A stretch of DNA of 64,000 bases from contig NZ_JAVIWJ010000001.1 in assembly GCF_034314105.1 (NCBI RefSeq), positions 4,510,001 to 4,574,000 of the forward strand, given 5' to 3'. Source of the stretch: Pseudomonas sp. AB6 (lineage in GTDB: Bacteria > Pseudomonadota > Gammaproteobacteria > Pseudomonadales > Pseudomonadaceae). A program made the translations under genes and the position numbers. Below are positions 25,832-34,200 of this stretch, in pieces. The notes below the pieces were generated by a model. It saw only the letters and a program-made list of their open reading frames with translations, was not told the DNA's origin and did not search any database. Numbering within the stretch: the first letter of the stretch is position 1; every line of letters begins with the position of its first letter.

Positions 25832-27637
25832 TCAACGCTGCGCAGCCAACAACTCTGCCAGCTGTTGCGGCGGCATTGGATACGCAAGCAGGTAACCTTG
25901 CGCCGAAGGGCAGCGCAATTCTTTAAGCCGCTCCAGTTGCGTTGGGGTTTCGATGCCTTCTGCCGTGATATCAAACCCGAGTTTTCGACCCAGCCACAAG
26001 ATGCTTTGCACAATCGCCAGGGTCCGGCTATGGGTCATCATGCGTGAGACAAATGAGCGGTCGATTTTTATCGCGTCGATAGGATAACGATCAATGTAAG
26101 CCAATGAACTGTACCCGGTGCCGAAATCATCCAGCGCAACACGCACGCCTAATTCACGTACTTTTTTGAGTATCAAACCGATGGCTTCGGGCTCTTGGAG
26201 AAAAATATTCTCGGTAACCTCTATCTGCAGGCGGTTGGCAGGGAAGTGAGTATTGTGCAGAACCTGTTCCAGCTGGGCGATGAATCCGGAGTACTTAAGC
26301 TCTCGTCCGGAGACATTGACGTTGAGTTGTAAATCCATTTCCGGGTATCTGCTTTTCCATTCTTGAAGCTGCCTGCACGCTTCGCTCATGACCCAATAGC
26401 CAATTTCCTGAATGACGCCGATTTCTTCGGCGAAGGGGATGAACAGGTCAGGTCTCACCAGACCGCGCTGTGGGTTATTCCAGCGAATCAGTGCCTCGAC
26501 CGCTTTCATATTGCCCGTCAGCAGGTCGTAGATCGGTTGGTAATGCAGCACGAACTCATTGCGAGCGATGGCTTGTTTGAGGGCACTCTGTAGCGATAGG
26601 GCTTCAATGGCTTTCTCGCGCATTGAATGGTCGAAAAGTGCGTATTGACCTCCGCCTTTGGACTTGGCGGTATACATGGCGACGTCGGCATCGCGCAGTA
26701 GCTCTTCGGGTGTCTCATGGCTTTTATTGATGCTGACGATGCCAATGCTGCAGGCGGTAAAGATGTCCTGCCCACAGATATGGAGCGGTGCCTGTAATTG
26801 CTCGATGATTCGCATCGCCAGAGCGGCAGCATCAGCGTCGGTTAATTGGCCCTCGACCAGAAGAACGAACTCATCGCCGCCGAATCTCGAGAGGATTTCA
26901 GATGGGCGCAAACACTGCTCAAGTCGACGAGCCACGGCAGAGAGCAGAAGGTCTCCAGTGCGATGCCCCAGGCTGTCGTTGACCAGCTTGAAGCGGTCCA
27001 GGTCCATGAACAAAATAGTGGCGTGAGGATGCCCTTTGAGTTGTCGCCGCTCGAACACCTGGCTTAGCCGCGCCATGATGAATGCGCGATTGTTTAGCTG
27101 GGTGAGGGCATCATGTGACGCGGCGTAGGACAACTCCTGCTCGATCTGTTGCCGCTCGACCAGCCTTATTTCCAACGCATTTTTTTCGGCCAATACCACG
27201 TGTGCTTTATGAGCGAGCTCTTCGGCCTCCTTTCGTTCGCTGATATCGCGTTGAACAGAGATCCAGTGGGTAAACCAACCGTGTTCATTGGCCACAGGAA
27301 CGATACTCAGTTGAACCCAGAACTCGCTGCCATCGCGCCGCTTGTTCAGCAACTCGACTTCGATCGGTTGCCATCCTCCAAGGGCTGTCCTTATCTGGTT
27401 CAGGGTTTCGCGATTGGTGTTATCGCAGTGAAGTATGCGAGGTGTTTTTCCCAGCACCTCGGCTTCGCTGTAGCCGGTGGTGGCAGTAAAAGCGGCGTTG
27501 CAGTAGACGATTCGGGGTCCTGGTAGATCGACGGGTTCGGCCTCGGTGATCAGAATCGCGTCCTTGGCATGAACCACGACAGATTCCAGCAGCCGCAATC
27601 TTTCCATGATGTGTTCATCGAGATACGGTTGGGTCAC
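25832..27637 (-). CDS. PAS-GGDEF-EAL cyclic-di-GMP protein
   Basis: 601 residues. A PAS domain is at about 10-135 (IVYCNAAFTATTGYSEAEVL and the PAC segment WFTHWISVQRDISERKEAEE), then a linker helix, GGDEF (about 185-340) with the intact RFGGDEFVLL, and EAL (about 355-600) with EALIRWNNP, DDFGTGYSSL, IKIDRSFV and AEGIET all present. The inhibitory site upstream of GGDEF reads RPSE, not RxxD, so product inhibition may be weak. Both domains look catalytic; the balance is unknown. No transmembrane segment, so cytoplasmic. The PAS domain lacks the LOV Cys motif. The promoter probably lies in 27640-27860, where TACATA repeats occur. Confidence 0.92.
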   Translation of the reverse strand: MTQPYLDEHIMERLRLLESVVVHAKDAILITEAEPVDLPGPRIVYCNAAFTATTGYSEAEVLGKTPRILHCDNTNRETLNQIRTALGGWQPIEVELLNKRRDGSEFWVQLSIVPVANEHGWFTHWISVQRDISERKEAEELAHKAHVVLAEKNALEIRLVERQQIEQELSYAASHDALTQLNNRAFIMARLSQVFERRQLKGHPHATILFMDLDRFKLVNDSLGHRTGDLLLSAVARRLEQCLRPSEILSRFGGDEFVLLVEGQLTDADAAALAMRIIEQLQAPLHICGQDIFTACSIGIVSINKSHETPEELLRDADVAMYTAKSKGGGQYALFDHSMREKAIEALSLQSALKQAIARNEFVLHYQPIYDLLTGNMKAVEALIRWNNPQRGLVRPDLFIPFAEEIGVIQEIGYWVMSEACRQLQEWKSRYPEMDLQLNVNVSGRELKYSGFIAQLEQVLHNTHFPANRLQIEVTENIFLQEPEAIGLILKKVRELGVRVALDDFGTGYSSLAYIDRYPIDAIKIDRSFVSRMMTHSRTLAIVQSILWLGRKLGFDITAEGIETPTQLERLKELRCPSAQGYLLAYPMPPQQLAELLAAQR

Positions 27638-27779
27638 GGGGGGGGCTCATTTCTTATGTACAACGTCCAGTTCGTACGGCGCGCACGATTCTCGATATCG
27701 AGTCTCGTCACGACAGGGTCACCCGGCCTAAAGACGCAACATCGCTGATGGCGCTTTGATGTGAGTGCATACCAACTTG

Positions 27780-27822
27780 TACATACTTACACGATAAACT
27801 TATACATAAATAAATCTATGTA
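27780..27822. promoter_or_regulatory. AT-rich TACATA repeats before the PAS-GGDEF-EAL gene
   Basis: TACATA occurs at 27780-27785 and 27803-27808, and its inverse TATGTA at 27817-27822, the last two forming a 6-bp dyad with an 8-base spacer. The block is AT-rich in a GC-rich window and lies about 150 bases upstream of the leftward gene, consistent with a promoter and operator zone. No regulator was identified. Confidence 0.35.
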
Positions 27823-27880
27823 AAAGCTTTGTATTAGTAAAAATCGCTGCTTCGTGACAGGGGAGGAGGGGCTAAACATG

Positions 27881-27908
27881 AAAAGGGGAGACGAAGCTCC
27901 CCTTTTTT
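27881..27908 (-). terminator. Intrinsic terminator of putA
   Basis: AAAAGGGGAG and CTCCCCTTTT form a 10-bp stem with a short loop, flanked by runs of A and T on both sides. It lies 9 bases after the putA stop and would work in both directions. Confidence 0.88.
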
Positions 27909-27916
27909 CGTGCGCA

Positions 27917-30900
27917 TCAGCCAATGGTCATTAAGCTCGCATTCCCTCCTGCGGCGGCGGTGTTCACACTCAACGCTCTCTCAATCACCAAACGTTCAAG
28001 CGCGATATTGGTTTCCCCGTGGGACAGTCCGTGAACCCCAATGATGGCACCATCGCGTTGGGCGATTTGCTGACAGACGGTCTGGAGCTGATCCGAGTCG
28101 CCATGATGCAGAACCGCATCAATGACCACGTCGTCTTTGTTCCAATCTGCTACCAGTTGGATGCGCGCTTGTAGGTCTTTAGGCAAACGAGTACGCAGGG
28201 TTTTGCCCAGTTCACTGTCAGGCCAGACAGCCGTGCTACCGACTGCCAAAACGGCTGCCAATTGAGTCAACAAGTCAGCTTCGCTTTCGGCCAGGCACAG
28301 CACATGCTCGCGCGGCAGAAGGCTGTAGCTGTTGCGTTCACCTGTTGGCCCGTTCAACACCCGAGTGATGCCGCTTTGCGACTGTGCTGCGAACTGATTG
28401 CACAGGGCGCCAAGCGGTTCAAGCTGTTGGCTGGCGGCCCAGGTTTGCAGTGCCTTGAGCGGTTTGCTCATGGCATCGCGCATTTGGGTGTTGGGTGTAT
28501 TGAGCGCATCGCCACGGGCGAAGGATTGTTCGATGGCGTTCACGGGGCGCGTGGATAACAAACGATACAAGTACAGCGGGCCACCGGCTTTCGGGCCAGT
28601 GCCAGACAGACCTTCACCGCCGAAGGGCTGAACGCCGACTACCGCGCCCACAATGTTGCGGTTTACGTAAACGTTGCCCGCGTTGACGTTATCGATGACT
28701 TTGGCGATGGTTTCGTCGATGCGTGTGTGAACGCCCAAGGTCAACCCATAACCGGACGCGTTGATCTGACCTATTAACAGGTCGAGCTCTTTGCGCTTGT
28801 AGCGAACAACGTGCAACACCGGACCGAAGATCTCGCGCTGCAGTTCGTCGAAGCTTTCCAGTTCAATCAAGGTCGGCGTGACGTAGGTGCCACGTTTGAT
28901 TTCATCACTGTCGGCAATGGCTAACTGATAAACGTTGCGGCCTTTGTCGCGCATGGCCTGAATGTGCCTCTCGATACCGGCCTTGGCTTCGGCGTCGATC
29001 ACTGGGCCGATGTCGACAGACAGGCGTTCCGGATTGCCGAGACGGCATTCGGCCATGGCACCCTTGAGCATTTCGATCACGCGATCGGCGGAGTCTTCCT
29101 GCAAGCAGAGTACGCGCAAGGCCGAGCAGCGTTGACCCGCGCTGTCAAATGCCGAAGACACAACGTCGGTGACCACTTGTTCAGTCAGCGCCGAGGAGTC
29201 AACGATCATCGCGTTTTGTCCGCCGGTTTCGGCGATCAGCGGGATCGGTCGGCCTTGTGCATCCAGGCGTCCGGCAATATTGCGTTGCAGCAGGCGGGCA
29301 ACCTCGGTTGAACCGGTGAACATCACGCCTTTGACTCGGTCATCACCCACCAGACGCGCACCGACTGTTTCACCGGGCCCTGGAAGCAATTGCACGACGC
29401 CTTCCGGAATGCCGGCCTCGAGCAGTAGCCGAACTGCCTGCGCAGCAATGAGCGGCGTTTGCTCGGCAGGCTTGGCCAGCACTGGATTGCCGGCGGCCAA
29501 CGCAGCGGCGACCTGGCCACTGAAAATAGCCAGTGGGAAGTTCCACGGGCTGATACAAACCACCGGACCCAGCGGGCGGTGGGCGTCGTTGGTAAAGTCA
29601 TTGCGTGCCTGTACGGCGTAATACCGCAGGAAATCTACCGCTTCGCGGACCTCGGCGATGGCATTGGCGAAGGTCTTCCCGGCCTCGCGGGCCAGTAGGC
29701 CCATCAGCGGCTGAATTTCGCCTTCCATCAAATCGGCGGCACGCTCAAGAATAGCGGCGCGTTCTGCAGGCGGGGTTGCTTGCCAAATAGGCGCAGCATT
29801 TAAAGCACTTTGAATGGCGTTGTCGACGTCTTCCAGATTGGCTTCCTGGACGTGGCCAACGACGTCGCGCAAATCCGAGGGATTCAGCACGGGAGCAAAT
29901 ATGCCAACGCTCGCAGGACTGCCCAGCATTGGTCCGGCTTTCCAATCGTTATGTGCGGTGGCCAACAATGCCGAAGACAGTGATGCCAATCGGTGTTCGT
30001 TGGCCAGGTCGATACCGCTGGAGTTGGCGCGGTCCGGGCCATAAAGATCACGCGGCAGAGGGATGCGCGGGTGCGGCAAGCCGAAGCCGCCTTCCTGCGT
30101 CGCCATCTGCTCGATGCTGTTCACTGGATCAGCCACCAATTCCTGTATGGAAATAGACTGGTCGGCGATGCGGTTGACGAACGAGGTGTTGGCGCCGTTC
30201 TCGAGCAAACGGCGGACGAGATAGGCCAGCAGTGTTTCGTGCGTACCCACCGGCGCGTAGACCCGGCACGGTCGATTCAACTTGCCGTCGGCCACTGTGC
30301 CCACCACCTGCTCATACAGCGGTTCGCCCATGCCGTGCAGGCACTGGAACTCGTATTGGCCAGGGTAGTAATTCTGACCGGCGATATGGTAAATCGCGGC
30401 CAGGGTATGGGCGTTGTGTGTCGCGAATTGAGGATAGATAACTTCCGGCACCGACAGCAGCTTTCTTGCGCAAGCGATGTAGGAAACGTCGGTGTAAACC
30501 TTGCGGGTGTATACCGGGTAGCCTTCCAGTCCATCGACTTGGGCGCGTTTGATTTCGCTGTCCCAATACGCGCCCTTAACCAGACGAATCATCAAGCGAT
30601 GGCGGCTGCGGCGCGCAAGATCAATGACGTAGTCGATAACATACGGGCACCGCTTCTGGTACGCCTGAATGACAAAACCGATGCCGTTCCAGCCAATCAA
30701 CTGCGGCTCGAAACACAAGCGCTCTAGCAGCTCCAGTGACAGCTCAAGGCGGTCAGCTTCTTCGGCGTCGATGTTCAGGCCAATGTCATAGTGTTTGGCC
30801 AGCAGGGTCAGCGATAACAATCTCGGGTACAACTCGTCCATAACGCGTTCGTATTGCGCGCGGCTATAACGGGGGTGCAAGGCGGAAAGCTTGATCGAGA

Positions 30901-31870
30901 TGCCTGGGCCTTCATAAATGCCACGACCATGGGACGCTTTGCCAATGGAGTGGATGGCCTGCTCGTAGGAGGCAAGGTATTTCTGCGCATCGCGTTCGGT
31001 CAGCGCTGCTTCACCGAGCATGTCGTAAGAGTAGCGGAAACCCTTGGCTTCAAAGCGGCTGGCGTTAGCCAAGGCTTCGGCGATGGTTTCGCCGGTAACA
31101 AACTGTTCGCCCATCAAGCGCATGGCCATGTCCACGCCCTTGCGGATCATGGGTTCGCCACTTTTACCGATGATGCGGCTCAGGGATGAGGTCAACCCGG
31201 CTTCGTTGTGGGTGGCGACCAGTTTCCCGGTCAGCAGCAGACCCCACGTAGCCGCGTTGACGAACAGCGACGGGCTATTGCCCAAATGCGGGTGCCAATT
31301 ACCGGTGCTGATCTTGTCGCGGATGAGCGCATCGCGAGTGCCTTTATCCGGGATGCGCAGCAGCGCTTCGGCCAGGCACATCAGGGCTACGCCTTCTTGG
31401 GACGACAGCGAGAACTCTTGCAACAAGCCTTGAACGATGCCCGCACGACCAGTAGCACTTTTTTGATTGCGCAGTTTCTCGGCAATGCTCGCCGCAAGCT
31501 TCTGGGTGGCTTCGGCCATGGCCCCTGGCAGACGCGCCTGTTCTAACAGCATGGGCACAACTTCAGGTTCGGGGCGGCGATAAGCGGAAGTGATCGCGGC
31601 ACGAAGAACTGATTGTGGAAGGATGCTTTCGGCAAATTCCAGGAAGCACTGATGGGCAACATCGGCGTGATGGTCGACCAGTTCGTCGGGCTCTTTTCCG
31701 GTCAGGCCATTGAGCTCCATGAGGGTCGCGCCGCCCTCAAGCTTCTCAAGGTAGTTGAAGATGGCCTGCTTGATCAGCCAGTGGGGGGTTCGATCAATGG
31801 ACTGCGCGGCGGCTTTCAAGCGCTCACGGGTAGCATCATCGAGTTTGACACCCAAGGTGGTTGTCGCCAT
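27917..31870 (-). CDS. putA: Trifunctional PutA: DNA-binding, proline dehydrogenase, P5C dehydrogenase
   Basis: 1317 residues, normal for the trifunctional type. Residues 1-47 are a ribbon-helix-helix domain (TTTLGVKLDDATRERLKAAA). The FAD proline dehydrogenase barrel spans about 190-490 (RLMIRLVKGAYWDSEIKRA). The aldehyde dehydrogenase spans about 590-1030, with KPAEQTPLIA, catalytic-loop AETGGQNAMIVDSS and nucleophile Cys in GQRCSALR. A C-terminal domain follows. It converts proline to glutamate and, when reduced and off the membrane only partly, represses put genes. Divergent from putP; GTTGCA motifs lie in the shared control region. Confidence 0.97.
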   Translation of the reverse strand: MATTTLGVKLDDATRERLKAAAQSIDRTPHWLIKQAIFNYLEKLEGGATLMELNGLTGKEPDELVDHHADVAHQCFLEFAESILPQSVLRAAITSAYRRPEPEVVPMLLEQARLPGAMAEATQKLAASIAEKLRNQKSATGRAGIVQGLLQEFSLSSQEGVALMCLAEALLRIPDKGTRDALIRDKISTGNWHPHLGNSPSLFVNAATWGLLLTGKLVATHNEAGLTSSLSRIIGKSGEPMIRKGVDMAMRLMGEQFVTGETIAEALANASRFEAKGFRYSYDMLGEAALTERDAQKYLASYEQAIHSIGKASHGRGIYEGPGISIKLSALHPRYSRAQYERVMDELYPRLLSLTLLAKHYDIGLNIDAEEADRLELSLELLERLCFEPQLIGWNGIGFVIQAYQKRCPYVIDYVIDLARRSRHRLMIRLVKGAYWDSEIKRAQVDGLEGYPVYTRKVYTDVSYIACARKLLSVPEVIYPQFATHNAHTLAAIYHIAGQNYYPGQYEFQCLHGMGEPLYEQVVGTVADGKLNRPCRVYAPVGTHETLLAYLVRRLLENGANTSFVNRIADQSISIQELVADPVNSIEQMATQEGGFGLPHPRIPLPRDLYGPDRANSSGIDLANEHRLASLSSALLATAHNDWKAGPMLGSPASVGIFAPVLNPSDLRDVVGHVQEANLEDVDNAIQSALNAAPIWQATPPAERAAILERAADLMEGEIQPLMGLLAREAGKTFANAIAEVREAVDFLRYYAVQARNDFTNDAHRPLGPVVCISPWNFPLAIFSGQVAAALAAGNPVLAKPAEQTPLIAAQAVRLLLEAGIPEGVVQLLPGPGETVGARLVGDDRVKGVMFTGSTEVARLLQRNIAGRLDAQGRPIPLIAETGGQNAMIVDSSALTEQVVTDVVSSAFDSAGQRCSALRVLCLQEDSADRVIEMLKGAMAECRLGNPERLSVDIGPVIDAEAKAGIERHIQAMRDKGRNVYQLAIADSDEIKRGTYVTPTLIELESFDELQREIFGPVLHVVRYKRKELDLLIGQINASGYGLTLGVHTRIDETIAKVIDNVNAGNVYVNRNIVGAVVGVQPFGGEGLSGTGPKAGGPLYLYRLLSTRPVNAIEQSFARGDALNTPNTQMRDAMSKPLKALQTWAASQQLEPLGALCNQFAAQSQSGITRVLNGPTGERNSYSLLPREHVLCLAESEADLLTQLAAVLAVGSTAVWPDSELGKTLRTRLPKDLQARIQLVADWNKDDVVIDAVLHHGDSDQLQTVCQQIAQRDGAIIGVHGLSHGETNIALERLVIERALSVNTAAAGGNASLMTIG

Positions 31871-31939
31871 TTCTCATCCTCTAATCGCCACCATCGTGTG
31901 GCATAGCCGACGCTCAGGTTAATCTCGAAATTCTACTGG

Positions 31940-32130
31940 TGCAACCCGGTGCAACCCGTTTTTTTTCAGAAATATTATTGATCCGTCCCTGCAACGCTTG
32001 ACCCCATATTAAGGGCGCTAGAACGGTGCTTTTTAGCCCTTGATTACAGCGCGAGGCTCTGAAACGGAGCAAAACATGAGGTAACTAAAAATACCTTACA
32101 GGTACAACTTGATGGGAAAAATGGGTTGCA
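31940..32130. promoter_or_regulatory. putA-putP control region with four GTTGCA motifs
   Basis: The 448-base divergent region (31871-32318) has TGCAAC at 31940-31945, 31950-31955 and 31990-31995, and GTTGCA at 32125-32130. The first two are direct repeats of GGTGCAACCC, and the fourth is the inverse (GGGTTGCACCC). The E. coli PutA ribbon-helix-helix domain recognises GTTGCA, and this PutA has such a domain, so autogenous repression is the likely role. Promoter boxes were not resolved. Confidence 0.65.
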
Positions 32131-32318
32131 CCCTATTTGCGTTGTTGACTAGGATTCCAGCCTTCGAGGTGATGCGTGTTCATTCTCGGTACATCAGCTG
32201 ACGTTTTCCTGGGGAAACTTCAGTCCAGCGTGCGGCTAGTTATTCATCCGTGTGGAACGTTTTGATCGTTGCGCACCGATTGATTGCCGTGCAAATAATA
32301 ACGCCAGGGCGCCATTTT

Positions 32319-33812
32319 ATGACTGTCAGTAATCCCACTCTGATCACCTTCGTGATCTACATCGCGGCAATGGTTCTAATCGGCCTGATGGCCTATCGCT
32401 CTACGAATAATCTTTCCGACTATATTCTTGGTGGCCGCAGCCTCGGCTCCGTAGTCACTGCCTTGTCGGCCGGTGCATCGGATATGAGCGGATGGCTATT
32501 GATGGGGCTGCCAGGCGCTATCTATATGTCGGGCCTATCCGAAGGCTGGATCGCCATCGGCCTGGCCATGGGTGCTTATCTGAACTGGCTGTTTGTCGCC
32601 GGCCGCCTTCGCGTACAGACCGAGCACAACGGCGATGCACTGACTTTGCCGGATTATTTCACTAGTCGCTTTGAAGACAAAAGTGGGGTGCTGCGGATTG
32701 TTTCGGCCGTGGTGATTCTGGTGTTTTTCACCATTTATTGCGCTTCAGGTATTGTTGCCGGCGCTCGCCTGTTTGAAAGTACATTTGGTATGTCTTACCA
32801 AACTGCCTTGTGGGCCGGTGCTGCTGCAACGATTGCCTACACTTTTGTTGGGGGGTTCCTCGCTGTGAGCTGGACCGATACGGTGCAGGCCACTCTGATG
32901 ATCTTCGCGCTGATCCTTACACCGATCATTGTGTTGCTGGCCACGGGCGGCATAGACGCCACCTTGCTGGCTATCGAAGCGAAAGCCCCAACCCATTTCG
33001 ACATGCTTAAGAATACGTCGTTTATCGGCATCATTTCTCTGCTGGGCTGGGGCTTGGGGTATTTCGGCCAGCCGCATATCCTGGCGCGGTTCATGGCAGC
33101 CGATTCGGTCAAGTCGATTGCCAAGGCACGTCGTATTTCCATGACTTGGATGATTTTGTGCCTGAGCGGCACAGTCGCGGTGGGCTTCTTTGGGATTGCC
33201 TACTTCTCAGCGCATCCAGAGTTTGCCACGCCGGTCACGGAGAACCCTGAGCGGGTGTTCATCGAGCTGGCCAAATTGCTGTTCAACCCATGGATTGCCG
33301 GTGTGCTGTTATCGGCCATTCTGGCGGCGGTAATGAGCACGTTGAGCTGTCAGCTATTGGTGTGCTCCAGTGCGCTGACTGAAGACTTCTACAAGGCTTT
33401 CTTCCGCAAGCGCGCATCAGACTCCGAGCTGGTGTGGGTGGGTCGGGCAATGGTGTTGTTAATTGCCGTGATCGCGATTTTCATTGCGTCGAACCCGAAC
33501 AATCGTGTTTTGGGTCTGGTGAGTTATGCGTGGGCAGGGTTCGGCGCTGCATTCGGCCCGGTAGTGCTGATTTCAGTGTTGTGGAAAGGCATGACGCGCA
33601 ATGGCGCGCTCGCGGGCATTCTGGTTGGCACCGTTACGGTTGTCGTCTGGAAGCAATCCGCGTTGCTAGGGTTGTACGAAATCATTCCGGGTTTCCTCTT
33701 CGCCAGCGTCGCAATCCTGGTGTTCAGTCTGCTGGGTAAAGCGCCGACCGAGGGCATGCTGACACGCTTTGCGGCGGCGGAAAAAGAGTTCAAGGCCGCT
33801 ACGCTTGAATGA
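32319..33812 (+). CDS. putP: Sodium/proline symporter PutP
   Basis: 497 residues of the solute:sodium symporter family, with about 13 membrane helices. The start at 32319 (MTVSNPTLITFVIYI) matches the family length of about 500; an upstream frame to 32250 is not supported. The signature LGGRSLGSVVTALSAGASDM in helix II contains the Na+ and proline site region, and SYAWAGFGAAFGPVVL is the family's second conserved motif. It imports proline with Na+ across the inner membrane and supplies PutA. A hairpin with T-run follows the stop. Confidence 0.96.
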   Translation: MTVSNPTLITFVIYIAAMVLIGLMAYRSTNNLSDYILGGRSLGSVVTALSAGASDMSGWLLMGLPGAIYMSGLSEGWIAIGLAMGAYLNWLFVAGRLRVQTEHNGDALTLPDYFTSRFEDKSGVLRIVSAVVILVFFTIYCASGIVAGARLFESTFGMSYQTALWAGAAATIAYTFVGGFLAVSWTDTVQATLMIFALILTPIIVLLATGGIDATLLAIEAKAPTHFDMLKNTSFIGIISLLGWGLGYFGQPHILARFMAADSVKSIAKARRISMTWMILCLSGTVAVGFFGIAYFSAHPEFATPVTENPERVFIELAKLLFNPWIAGVLLSAILAAVMSTLSCQLLVCSSALTEDFYKAFFRKRASDSELVWVGRAMVLLIAVIAIFIASNPNNRVLGLVSYAWAGFGAAFGPVVLISVLWKGMTRNGALAGILVGTVTVVVWKQSALLGLYEIIPGFLFASVAILVFSLLGKAPTEGMLTRFAAAEKEFKAATLE

Positions 33813-33824
33813 GTGAACCGCTAC

Positions 33825-33850
33825 AAACGGCCCATGCAATGAGCCGTTTT
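33825..33850 (+). terminator. Intrinsic terminator of putP
   Basis: AAACGGC at 33825-33831 pairs with GCCGTTT at 33843-33849 around an 11-base loop and runs into T residues, 12 bases after the putP stop. Confidence 0.75.
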
Positions 33851-34200
33851 ACTCGAGGTTATTGGTCCTTTACGTGATTAATAACCCTGTTGTAGAAAGT
33901 CGCTTATCTCCTTCGCCCTCCGACCCCAGAGGTACAAAGAGCGCTCGCGCTTGATTGACCGCTGGGCTGCTCGGGTTCAATGTTTTCGTCCAACAGCTAA
34001 GGTCTTTTTTTGTGAAAAAACGGATTTGGTGTGTAGTGGCCTTGTGCAAACATCTACCGTTAGTCGGGTGGACGGCATTTAGCCACCAGATGATGCGTGC
34101 CTCGCTTCTGCTTTTGTTTTGCCAGGGCTAGAGTAAGCCGCTAGTAGAATTCTGGCCTCGCCCTACGCCCTGGCGTAAGGGCTATAGGAAGAGAAGCAGC
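33851..34200. other. Leader region of the response regulator-GGDEF-EAL gene
   Basis: 350 bases without a credible gene. A T-run (CTTTTTTTGTG) lies near 34003-34014. A bulged hairpin, GCCCTACGCC with GGCGTAAGGGC (34160-34182), sits just before the ribosome site AGGAAGAG. It may affect translation. No small RNA family was recognised. Confidence 0.4.

Noticed and set aside
25832..27637. LOV photosensor in the PAS domain
   Set aside because: The segment after VLGKTPRILH does not contain the Cys motif GRNCRFLQ needed for flavin photochemistry.
29993..30727. 244-codon plus-strand frame inside putA
   Set aside because: Shadow of putA; the GC-rich codon pattern leaves long antisense frames in this genome.
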